Below the pieces are notes generated by a model. The model was not told the DNA's origin, ran no database searches, and saw only the letters and a program-made list of their open reading frames with translations. A DNA stretch of 21,448 nucleotides from Pseudomonadota bacterium (GTDB lineage: Bacteria; Pseudomonadota; Alphaproteobacteria; Rhodospirillales; 2-02-FULL-58-16). A program made the translations under genes and the position numbers. The number at the start of each line of letters is the position of its first letter. Position 1 is the stretch's first letter. The stretch spans positions 1 through 21,448 of the forward strand of contig JACZWD010000009.1 in assembly GCA_022572335.1 (NCBI GenBank). Direction: 5' to 3'. This document shows, piece by piece, positions 14,144 to 21,233 of the stretch.

Positions 14144-15924
14144 TGTTTGGTCGCCGTGAGAGCACGGGTATCGTCTCTCTGAGCGCCGAGCGCAAGGCCC
14201 GCCGCGCCGCCGGAAAACCGCCGGCGTCGCCTCCGGCCCCGGCCGAGGCGCAGCCGGAGGCGGGGTCCAAGGCGGCGTCCTCGCCGCAGGCGCCGCCCGA
14301 TGTCCCGCGCCCGAAGAACGGGACGCCGCCAGGTGTGCCGTCGGCGGACGCTCCGGCGCCGGTGGCAGAAACAGCCCGTGACGACGTCATGGAGGCGGTC
14401 TTGGATCGGGCGCAGGCGCTGATCACCAAAAAGATCGATCTGGAAAAGTTGTTGGGGATGCCGCGCGCCGATCTGGCCGAAATGATCGCCGAGATCGTGG
14501 ACGAGATCAACCACGATGAATTGCTCCTGCAGGAGCACGAACATCGGGACGTGGTCACCGCGCTGCTCAATGAATTCCTGATTGAGGCGAAACGCGAGTT
14601 TTCCCACCACGAGGTGGCGCCCGATTCGGTGCCGGACATCGACCACAACACCATTGCCGCCAGCCGCGACAGCATCGAGGCGGCCAAGGAACGCATCCAG
14701 CCGATGCTCATGGACCGCATCGACGTCGCCAAGGCCTCCGAGTTGCCGCGCAGCGAGCTGGTCGGCCGGCTCGGTGATGTCATCTCCGAGATCCTGGGCG
14801 AGGAGAAGATTCACCTCAACCTGCTCGAGCAGCGGGACCTGGTCACCATGCTGCTGAACGACATGCTCGGCCTGGGCCCGCTCGAGCCGCTTCTGGCCGA
14901 TGAAGAGATCACCGACATCATGGTCAACGGCCCCAAGCAGGTCTACGTGGAGCGCTCCGGCAGGCTGCAACTGTCCGACGTCACCTTCCGCGACAACGCC
15001 CATGTCATGAACATCGCCGGCCGCATCGTGACGCGGATCGGCCGGCGGGTGGACGAGTCGACGCCACTGGTGGACGCCCGGCTTGAAGACGGGTCGCGCG
15101 TCAACATCATCATTCCGCCGCTGGCCCTGGACGGCCCCACCATCTCGATCCGGAAATTCGCCAAGCAGAAGATCACCATGGACATCATGGAGCGCCAAAG
15201 AAACCTGTCGCCGCAGATGGCCATGGTGCTGAAGATCGCCGCGCGGGTGCGCCTCAACATCCTGATTTCCGGCGGTACGGGCTCGGGCAAGACGACGCTG
15301 CTCAACGCCTTGTCGCGCATGATCGACAACGGCGAGAGGATCGTCACCATCGAGGACGCCGCCGAACTGCAGCTCCAGCAGCCCCACGTGGTCCGCCTGG
15401 AAACGCGCCCCGCCAACCTGGAAGGGTCCGGCGAGATCACCCAGCGGGACCTGGTCAAGAACACCCTGCGCATGCGCCCCGACCGCATCATCCTGGGCGA
15501 GATCCGCGGCGGCGAGGCCCTGGACATGCTGCAGGCCATGAACACGGGCCACGATGGTTCCATGTGCACCATCCATGCTAACCGGCCGCGCGAGGCCCTG
15601 ACCCGGCTGGAAAACATGGTCGCCATGGCCGGCGTGAAACTGCCCAACGAGGCGGTGCGCTCCCAGATCGCCGCCGCCGTCAACCTGATCATCCAGATTT
15701 CGCGCATGCGCGACGGCATCCGCCGCATCACCCAGATCACCGAGGTGGTGGGCATGGAAGGCGAAGTGGTCACGACCCAGGACTTGTTCACCTTCGAATT
15801 CGAAGGCGAGGACGCCGACGGGACCCTGCACGGCACCTTCAAATCGACGGGCCTGAGGCCCCATTTCCTGCCGCGCGCCCAGTACTTCGGTCTCGATCGC
15901 GCGCTGATTGAAGCCGTGGGTTGA
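14143..15924 (+). CDS. cpaF: CpaF/TadA secretion ATPase with duplicated N-terminal domain
   Basis: 593-residue hexameric ATPase of the VirB11/GspE superfamily powering Flp pilus assembly. Residues 1-79 are a Pro/Ala-rich, disordered-looking extension. Two related helical units follow, about 89-146 (RAQALITKKIDLEKLLGMPR to RDVVTALLNEFL) and 184-242 (RIQPMLMDRIDVAKASELPR to RDLVTMLLNDML). The second leads into the usual LGLGPLEPLLADEEITDIMV. The ATPase core has Walker A GGTGSGKTTLL (K383), the Asp box region IVTIEDAAELQL, Walker B RIILGEIRG (E453) and the His-box region MNTGHDGSMCTIHAN. Everything needed for catalysis is present. CpaF proteins are usually about 420-500 residues, so the extra length comes from the tail plus the extra unit. 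The start overlaps the cpaE stop (TGATG). Confidence 0.95.
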   Translation: MFGRRESTGIVSLSAERKARRAAGKPPASPPAPAEAQPEAGSKAASSPQAPPDVPRPKNGTPPGVPSADAPAPVAETARDDVMEAVLDRAQALITKKIDLEKLLGMPRADLAEMIAEIVDEINHDELLLQEHEHRDVVTALLNEFLIEAKREFSHHEVAPDSVPDIDHNTIAASRDSIEAAKERIQPMLMDRIDVAKASELPRSELVGRLGDVISEILGEEKIHLNLLEQRDLVTMLLNDMLGLGPLEPLLADEEITDIMVNGPKQVYVERSGRLQLSDVTFRDNAHVMNIAGRIVTRIGRRVDESTPLVDARLEDGSRVNIIIPPLALDGPTISIRKFAKQKITMDIMERQRNLSPQMAMVLKIAARVRLNILISGGTGSGKTTLLNALSRMIDNGERIVTIEDAAELQLQQPHVVRLETRPANLEGSGEITQRDLVKNTLRMRPDRIILGEIRGGEALDMLQAMNTGHDGSMCTIHANRPREALTRLENMVAMAGVKLPNEAVRSQIAAAVNLIIQISRMRDGIRRITQITEVVGMEGEVVTTQDLFTFEFEGEDADGTLHGTFKSTGLRPHFLPRAQYFGLDRALIEAVG

Positions 15925-15941
15925 GCGAGAGAGTCTGAACC

Positions 15942-16931
15942 ATGAGTAGCGAAATTCTGGTCGTCTTCTTCGGTGTGTTGGCTACGCTCGGCTGCCTCGG
16001 GCTGGCCCTCAGGGGAAGTGTGCTGGGGCCCCGGCGCCATATCCGACGGCGCGTCGATTCCATCAACCGGCGTTTCACCGACGGGGCGAGGGGCGGAACG
16101 GGGGCGGTCAACAGCGTCCGGCGGGAGGAGAAGGTCAGCCTTATACCGGCGCTGGACCGCATCGCCAAACGTTTCCTGCCCCGTCAATCGCTGTTGAAAG
16201 ACCGCCTGGCACGGACCGGCCGCAACATCCCCCTCGGAACCTATGTGTTCATCAATGTGTTCGTGACGCTGGCCGTTGGCGTCGTCGCGTTCGTGGTTGC
16301 CGCCCTGCCGCTGTTTCTCGCCGCGCTGATCGCCATCACCATCGGAATCGGCCTGCCCCATTTCGTGATCGGCCGGCTGGCCGGCAACCGCATGAAAAAG
16401 TTTATCGCCATCTTTCCCGATGCCATCGACCTCATCGTGCGCGGCCTCAAGTCGGGTCTGCCCGTGGCCGAATCGATCAACGCCGTGGGCGCCGAGATGG
16501 CCGACCCCGTGGGCCACGAGTTCCGCCTCGCCGCCGACAACATCAAGTTCGGCATGCCCCTGGAAGAGGCCCTGTGGGACGTTTCGGCGCGTTTGGACAC
16601 CCAGGAGTTCAAGTTCTTCATCATCAGCCTGTCGGTGCAGCGCGAAACCGGCGGCAACCTGGGCGAAACCCTGGGCAATCTGTCCGAAATCCTGCGCCGG
16701 CGCCGGCAGATGAGCCTCAAGATCAAGGCCATGAGCTCGGAAGCGCGGGCCAGTGCCTACATCTTAGGGTCCCTGCCGTTCATCATGTTCGGCATCATCT
16801 TCATGCTCAATCCGGGGTACGAGACCGAGCTGTTCACCGATCCGCGCGGGCGGGTGATGCTTGGCGCCGGTTTGCTCACCATGTTGATGGGCATCGTCGT
16901 GATGGCAAAAATGGTGAAGTTCGAGATATGA
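15942..16931 (+). CDS. tadB: Tad inner-membrane platform protein TadB
   Basis: 329 residues with a T2SSF (GspF-like) domain. An N-terminal membrane helix (ILVVFFGVLATLGCLGLAL) and a paired hydrophobic region (YVFINVFVTLAVGVVAFVV, LFLAALIAITIGIGLPHFVI) precede the cytoplasmic helical domain. That domain contains FPDAIDLIVRGLKSGLPVAE, MPLEEALWDVSARL and VQRETGGNLGETLGNLSEIL. Two C-terminal helices follow. TadB and TadC together form the membrane base on which CpaF acts. The ATG at 15942 follows a GAGAGAG stretch. It overlaps tadC by ATGA. Confidence 0.94.
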   Translation: MSSEILVVFFGVLATLGCLGLALRGSVLGPRRHIRRRVDSINRRFTDGARGGTGAVNSVRREEKVSLIPALDRIAKRFLPRQSLLKDRLARTGRNIPLGTYVFINVFVTLAVGVVAFVVAALPLFLAALIAITIGIGLPHFVIGRLAGNRMKKFIAIFPDAIDLIVRGLKSGLPVAESINAVGAEMADPVGHEFRLAADNIKFGMPLEEALWDVSARLDTQEFKFFIISLSVQRETGGNLGETLGNLSEILRRRRQMSLKIKAMSSEARASAYILGSLPFIMFGIIFMLNPGYETELFTDPRGRVMLGAGLLTMLMGIVVMAKMVKFEI

Positions 16932-17905
16932 ACATTTCCGATTATCTCCCCGCCGTACTGTCGCCGGAGAACCTCATTGCCGTCGTCGCCAGCGGCGTCG
17001 CCTTCGCCACGGTGTATGCGGTGTGGAACGCGCTGACGGCGCGCGATCCCCTGGGCAGCAGGGCCAGGGCGCTGGGCCAGCACCGGGAAAAACTGAAGGC
17101 CGGGATGATCGCGCCCCGGCGCTCCGAGCGCCGGACGGTGGCCGCCGTGGGCCTGATGCGCCGCATCATCCAGCGCTTCAACCTGATGCGCACCCAGCAG
17201 GCCACCAAGGTCGTCGACCGCCTGGCCGAGGCCGGTTGGCGTTCCAAGGACGCGCTGGTGGCTTTCCTGTTCATGAAAATCTGCCTGCCGTTCGCCTTCG
17301 GCGCGGCCGCGGTGTTCGCCATCTACGGGGTCGGCATTATCGATGTCCCGCCCATTTTCCGGCTGCTGGTGGCGATGGTGTGCGTTGTCATCGGTGCCTA
17401 TGTGCCCGAGGTGTTCGTGAAAAACGCCATCCAGAAGCGGCGCAAGCTCATCCAGAAGGGGCTGCCCGACACGCTGGACCTTCTGGTCATCTGCGCCGAG
17501 GCGGGCCTGGCGCTCGACGCCGCGCTGACCCGCGTATCCCGCGAGATGGAACGCTCCTCCCCGGAGGTGGCCGACGAATTCGGCCTGACCGCGATCGAGC
17601 TCGGATTCCTGCCCGACCGGAAGCAGGCGCTCAAAAACCTGATCAAACGGGTACAGTTGCCGTCCATCCGCGGGGTCGTGAATACCCTGATGCAGACCGA
17701 GAAATACGGTACGCCGTTGGCCCAGGCACTGCGCGTTCTGGCGGCCGAGTATCGCAACGAACGCATGCTCAAAGCCGAGGAGAAGGCGACGAAACTACCC
17801 GCCCTCCTCACCATGCCGCTCATTGTTTTCATCATGCCGACGCTGTTTATCGTGCTGCTCGGCCCGGCCATACTCCGTGCCATCGACGGGCTGAGTAAAT
17901 TGTAG
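16928..17905 (+). CDS. tadC: Tad inner-membrane platform protein TadC
   Basis: 325 residues, paralogue of TadB with the same T2SSF fold. An N-terminal helix (LIAVVASGVAFATVYAVW) and two central helices (LVAFLFMKICLPFAFGAAAV and LLVAMVCVVIGAYVPEVFV) precede the cytoplasmic domain. That domain contains LPDTLDLLVICAEAGLALDA, EFGLTAIELGFLPDR and YGTPLAQALRVLAAEYR. A C-terminal helix follows (LLTMPLIVFIMPTLFIVLLG). Its ATG overlaps the tadB stop (ATGA), so translation is coupled. It is the last gene before a strong terminator, so the operon ends here without tadD, tadE, tadF or tadG. Confidence 0.94.
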   Translation: MNISDYLPAVLSPENLIAVVASGVAFATVYAVWNALTARDPLGSRARALGQHREKLKAGMIAPRRSERRTVAAVGLMRRIIQRFNLMRTQQATKVVDRLAEAGWRSKDALVAFLFMKICLPFAFGAAAVFAIYGVGIIDVPPIFRLLVAMVCVVIGAYVPEVFVKNAIQKRRKLIQKGLPDTLDLLVICAEAGLALDAALTRVSREMERSSPEVADEFGLTAIELGFLPDRKQALKNLIKRVQLPSIRGVVNTLMQTEKYGTPLAQALRVLAAEYRNERMLKAEEKATKLPALLTMPLIVFIMPTLFIVLLGPAILRAIDGLSKL

Positions 17906-17960
17906 GAACGCTTCTACCTTTGGGGTGCTAGGTCGTGGATTGGGGTCCGGCGGCCTGGCG

Positions 17961-17998
17961 GCGCCGGGGGACGGCTGCGCCGTCCCCCGGCGTTTTTT
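17961..17998 (+). terminator. Intrinsic terminator after tadC
   Basis: Perfect 13-bp stem GCCGGGGGACGGC (17963-17975) / GCCGTCCCCCGGC (17979-17991) with a TGC loop. One more C-G pair extends it at the base, and TTTTTT follows (17993-17998). This is the best rho-independent terminator in the window and marks the end of the tad operon. Confidence 0.93.
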
Positions 17999-18111
17999 AT
18001 GCGCCCCCGATGGGGCAGGGCCTTGGCTGGGGATATGCCAGGGGTTTCGGCCAGGAGCATGCGCCGTGGCGACGCGGCGCCCGGGTATCGCCCTGACAGC
18101 GGTATTACGGA

Positions 18112-19011
18112 TTACCGGTATTGGCGGGCGCCGGGACGCCCTTGCCGTGTCGGCCGGAGGACGGCGGCGGCCTTGGCGTGGCCGCCCAGTGCGCGCAAGG
18201 TTTCGTAATAGGCCAGGTTGTTCCTGACCTCGGCCTCGCCCAGATCCATGCGGGCGATCTCGGCGGCCTTGGCCGGTTGCCCGGCGAGACCGTACACGAG
18301 CGCCAGGTTCTGCCGGTTGCGCACCGTAGCCAGGGGGTCGGCGGCGATTTCGCGCAGGATCCGGGCCGCCTCTTCGAAGTCGCCGGCAAGGGCCAGGGAG
18401 AGCGCCAGGTTGTTGCGCAGCTTGAGCGTACTCGGGGCAAACTTCATCGCCGTCTTGTAGTGGCGCTGGGCGGCCTCGTGCTCGCCCAATAGATCGCGCG
18501 CGATGCCGAGACCGTTGTGGGCCGAGTGATCGGTTGGGTCCAGGGCGATGGCGGCCGTGTACTGCTCGGCCGCCGGGCGCGGGCGGTCGAGGGCGAGCAG
18601 GGCGTTGGCGAAGCCGCGGCGGGTTTCTCCGTCGGCGGGATCGAGGTCGACCGCCTTGCGGTAGGCCGCCGCCGCCTGACCGTAGGCGCCCAGGGCAAGG
18701 GTGGTTTCGCCGAGGGCGGCGAGGGGACGCGCCGACTCGGGCGCCAGTTTGATGGCGCGGTGGTAGAACGCCACGGCCGACCACAGGTCTCCGCCTTGGC
18801 GCGTCGTGTTCGCCATGCGCATGATCTGCGCCACGCGGCTGGTGCGGTTTTCCTCTTTGATCTGTTCCGCCGTCGGCACCTGGTCGGCGCACGCCTGGGC
18901 CAGTGCGGCCAAGCCCACTCCGGCGGCCATGGCCAAGGCGCGCAACGCGGGCCGCATCCGCATGGCCCGCGGGTTGCCCGGCCGCGGGCGCGTTCGCAAA
19001 TCCGTCCTCAA
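18112..19011 (-). CDS. tadD: TPR-repeat lipoprotein, TadD-like
   Basis: Secreted tetratricopeptide-repeat protein with a lipobox in GLAALAQAC. At least six TPR-like units follow; examples are WSAVAFYHRAIKLAPESARP, YGQAAAAYRKAVDLDPADGE, PAAEQYTAAIALDPTDHSAH, EAAQRHYKTAMKFAPSTLKL and PAKAAEIARMDLGEAEVRNN. TadD lipoproteins of this shape are needed for Flp pilus assembly, and the position beside the tad operon supports that role. Start is uncertain. TTG 19011 has GGAGGAGC immediately upstream, while ATG 18963 gives a compact lipoprotein signal (MRMRPALRALAMAAG) but has no ribosome binding site. It lies on the opposite strand, beyond the operon terminator, so it is expressed separately, divergently from the MarR-type gene. 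Confidence 0.78.
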   Translation of the reverse strand: MRTDLRTRPRPGNPRAMRMRPALRALAMAAGVGLAALAQACADQVPTAEQIKEENRTSRVAQIMRMANTTRQGGDLWSAVAFYHRAIKLAPESARPLAALGETTLALGAYGQAAAAYRKAVDLDPADGETRRGFANALLALDRPRPAAEQYTAAIALDPTDHSAHNGLGIARDLLGEHEAAQRHYKTAMKFAPSTLKLRNNLALSLALAGDFEEAARILREIAADPLATVRNRQNLALVYGLAGQPAKAAEIARMDLGEAEVRNNLAYYETLRALGGHAKAAAVLRPTRQGRPGARQYR

Positions 19012-19120
19012 TGCTCCTCCAGTGGCGTAATCTGACACGGCCGGCGGGCGCCGCGCCAGCGAAATTCCGGGCCGCGGATTTCCCCCTGTCCGCCGGGCCG
19101 CGGTAACTCTTTGCTGTCGC

Positions 19121-19158
19121 TTGCCGATTTCAGGCAAAACGCCTATAACGTCTATAAC
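19121..19158 (+). promoter_or_regulatory. Promoter and possible operator of the MarR-family gene
   Basis: TTGCCG (19121-19126), 17-nt spacer, TATAAC (19144-19149). The -35 element is part of an inverted repeat TTGCC/GGCAA (19121-19125 and 19133-19137). CTATAAC occurs twice in a row (19143-19149, 19152-19158) just before the AAGGGGG ribosome binding site. The overlap of symmetric sequence with the promoter is typical of autoregulated MarR genes, but no known operator was matched. Confidence 0.55.
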
Positions 19159-19175
19159 TCAAGGGGGCACTCGGT

Positions 19176-19631
19176 GTGAAAAAAGAGTATTTGGAGTTAA
19201 CGCGTCTCATTGAACGCCTGCACCGGCGATTTCTTGATGTGCTCAGGGCCGAACTCAACCGGATGTCCGTCAAGGACATCAACGCGGTTCAGGCCCTGCT
19301 ACTCGCCAATATCGGAGAGGAAGAGATCGTCATTCGCGACCTGGTGGAGCGCGGTTACTACCAGGGCTCGAACGTCTCTTACAACATCAAGAAGCTGGTC
19401 GACATGGGGTATCTGGAACAGGAGCGCTCGACCCACGATCGCCGCTCCGTGCGCGTCCGCCTGACGGAAAAAGCCATGGGGGTCGTGCGCAACGTCCGCG
19501 AACTCGAGGAAAACAATGCCCTCGCCCTCGCCCGGCAAGAGGTGACTGTCGACAATATCGAAACGGTCTGCGGGACCCTCAGGCGGGTGGAGCGTACGTG
19601 GACGGACTACATCCGCTACGGCGACCGCTGA
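19176..19631 (+). CDS. MarR-family transcriptional regulator, LdtR-like
   Basis: 151-residue winged-helix DNA-binding protein. The central part (DINAVQALLLANIGEEEIVI, RDLVERGYYQGSNVSYNIKK, LVDMGYLEQERSTHDRRSVR then VRLTEK) holds the recognition helix and the DRRS wing of MarR proteins. The RGYYQGSNVSYN wording is characteristic of the LdtR-type group in alphaproteobacteria, which as I recall is tied to cell-wall L,D-transpeptidase genes and stress; no such gene is visible here. The GTG at 19176 follows AAGGGGG at 8 nt. Protein probably acts as a dimer. It is divergent from the TadD-like gene, so it might control it; this is inference from layout. Confidence 0.85.
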   Translation: MKKEYLELTRLIERLHRRFLDVLRAELNRMSVKDINAVQALLLANIGEEEIVIRDLVERGYYQGSNVSYNIKKLVDMGYLEQERSTHDRRSVRVRLTEKAMGVVRNVRELEENNALALARQEVTVDNIETVCGTLRRVERTWTDYIRYGDR

Positions 19632-19754
19632 TACTTCGTTTGCGGCGCCTCCGGTGATCTCCGGGGGCACGGTCACCCGGCGGTGCCTTTCCCTCGGACA
19701 TTCCCTTTCCGTGTCCTGCTCCCGCGGCGCGGGTTGCCGAATCCCTCGGTCCGA

Positions 19755-20423
19755 TCATGCCCTGAGCAGCGGCACCAGACTCGGGGCATCGGCGATGGAC
19801 GACGCGGCCAACGCCCGGAATCCGTCGCCCGACAACGCCATCGCCGCCGTGCGCTCGCCGGCGCGGGCGCCGTGCCCGGTGAGGACGTGCACACCTCCGG
19901 CGAGGCCGGCGTTGCGCGCCGCCTTCAGGTCGTCGGCCCGGTCCCCCACCATCCAGGAGGCGGCGAGATCGAGGCTCAGCATCTCGGCGGCGCGCAACAG
20001 CATGCCCGGATTGGGCTTGCGCGCCGGGTGGTCGGGGTGGTCGTAGGGCGGCCTGCCCGCGGCGTGGTGGGGGCAGGCGAAGACACCGTCGACGAAAGCG
20101 CCGTCCGCCGTCAGGTCGGCGAGAATCTTCTCCTGGACCCGGATGAACGCGTCCCAGCCGTAATGTCCGTAGGCGATCCCGGCCTGGTTGGTGACCACGA
20201 CCACGGCCACGCCGCGGGCGTTGGCCGCGGCGACGACATCCGCCGCCCCGGGGATCAGGCGGGCGTCCTCGACCCTCTGCAGGAAGCGGACCTCGTCGAC
20301 GAGGACGCCGTCGCGGTCCACGAACAGGGCGGCCCGCGTTCCCCGGGGCCTTTTCAGGATCTGCACCCACACGCCTTCGCCGTCGATGGAAGCCCCGTCG
20401 GGCAAAGGGCCGCTTGGCAACAT
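19755..20423 (-). CDS. HAD-IIIA phosphatase, GmhB/histidinol-phosphatase-like
   Basis: 222 residues, cytosolic. HAD motif I is FVDRDGVLVDEV (D36, D38), motif II is VVVVTNQAGIAYG (T78), motif III is RKPNPGM (R135, K136) and motif IV is MVGDRADDLKAARNAG. This set matches D-glycero-D-manno-heptose-1,7-bisphosphate 7-phosphatase (LPS heptose pathway) and the HisB N-domain. However, the zinc loop of GmhB (CxH...CxC) is only half present: C117 and H119 are there (ACPHH), but the second pair reads H132 and A134 before RKP. Zinc binding is therefore doubtful and the substrate uncertain. There is an N-terminal extension of about 30 residues before motif I. The ATG at 20423 follows a GGAGGACGGAG stretch. 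The frame is open further upstream but in low-complexity sequence. Confidence 0.82.
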   Translation of the reverse strand: MLPSGPLPDGASIDGEGVWVQILKRPRGTRAALFVDRDGVLVDEVRFLQRVEDARLIPGAADVVAAANARGVAVVVVTNQAGIAYGHYGWDAFIRVQEKILADLTADGAFVDGVFACPHHAAGRPPYDHPDHPARKPNPGMLLRAAEMLSLDLAASWMVGDRADDLKAARNAGLAGGVHVLTGHGARAGERTAAMALSGDGFRALAASSIADAPSLVPLLRA

Positions 20424-20597
20424 GTCTCCGTCCTCCCGGCGGTTCGCGGACGTGCTTCGGCCATGGGCCACCCGGCCGGGTGGGTGCTTGCATTGCCGCG
20501 CACGGTGGGAGAGATTACCACACCAAAGGATAGGTTGCGCAGGGACGGTTGCCGACAAACATGGTGAGGCGGCACACGTGGAAGAAAGGGCGTCCGC

Positions 20598-21026
20598 ATG
20601 GCGGTCACCGGAAAGGGCGGCGAAAGGCGGGACACCATGCGCCACTGCTGGGCGCGGCGGTTCCTGTTGGCGTTCGCCTGGCTCAACGTGGGCCTCGGGT
20701 TGGTGGGCGTGGTGGTGCCGGGCATGCCGACCACCGTATTCCTGATCATCGCCACCTGGGCCTTTTCCAAGAGTTCCGAGCGGTTCCGTCTGTGGCTGTG
20801 GAACCACCCCAGGTTCGGTTTCTCCATCCGCGCCTGGCACCAGCACCGGGTCATCCCGCGCCGGGCCAAGGTCGCGGCCGCCGTCATGATGGCGGCGAGT
20901 TTCGCCTTTGTGACCCTGTTCGTGGCCGAAAGCTGGGTTTTGCCGGTGCTTCTCGGGGCGGTCCTGGTGCCCGCCGCCGCCTATGTGCTCAGCCGGGCCA
21001 GTTCCGTTCCCCAGGGCGGAAGCTGA
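20598..21026 (+). CDS. DUF454 (YbaN-family) membrane protein
   Basis: 142-residue small inner-membrane protein of unknown function. Typical YbaN wording: FAWLNVGLGLVGVVVPGMPT, TVFLIIATWAFSKSSERFR, LWLWNHPRFGFSIRAWHQHR and VIPRRAKVAAAVMM, followed by a hydrophobic pair (ASFAFVTLFVAESWVLPVLL, GAVLVPAAAYVLS). About three to four membrane helices are predicted. ATG 20598 gives the full frame; ATG 20637 (MRHCWARR) removes a 13-residue non-conserved leader and has GGCGGGA upstream, so it may be the real start. It is divergent from the HAD gene over 174 bp, in which I see no clear promoter. Confidence 0.85.
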   Translation: MAVTGKGGERRDTMRHCWARRFLLAFAWLNVGLGLVGVVVPGMPTTVFLIIATWAFSKSSERFRLWLWNHPRFGFSIRAWHQHRVIPRRAKVAAAVMMAASFAFVTLFVAESWVLPVLLGAVLVPAAAYVLSRASSVPQGGS

Positions 21027-21054
21027 GATTCCCTAATCCCCCCCGAGCCACCCG

Positions 21055-21095
21055 TGCACGGCGCGGCAAATTGCCAGTCAGGTTTGCACGGCGCG
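21055..21095 (+). repeat. 11-bp direct repeat upstream of the response regulator
   Basis: TGCACGGCGCG occurs at 21055-21065 and 21085-21095, 30 bp apart, 70-110 bp upstream of the sigma-54-type promoter. Such a position fits an upstream activator site for an enhancer-binding protein, and TGCAC is also the NtrC half-site wording, but the arrangement is direct rather than inverted. Confidence 0.35.
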
Positions 21096-21162
21096 AAGCA
21101 TAATGGGCGAACGGGCCCACCGCCCGGGCCGGAAAGGGCCGGGGAGGGCGGACGTCCCGGTA

Positions 21163-21178
21163 TGGCACGGACTTTGCT
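21163..21178 (+). promoter_or_regulatory. Consensus sigma-54 (-24/-12) promoter
   Basis: TGGCACG (21163-21169), 4 nt, TTGCT (21174-21178): every position of the TGGCACG-N4-TTGCW core is matched with exact spacing. It lies 56 nt before the GTG chosen as the start of the response regulator, leaving room for a leader and the AAAGGGGTG ribosome binding site at 21217. Because it overlaps the upstream in-frame ATG 21162, it argues against that ATG as the start. Confidence 0.7.
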
Positions 21179-21233
21179 GTCCAATCCCCTTGCGAAGACG
21201 GACGTCGTGTTCATCCAAAGGGGTGCCGGGGCC

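Noticed and set aside
13753..15864. Minus-strand open frame of 703 codons
   Set aside because: Antisense shadow of cpaE and cpaF.
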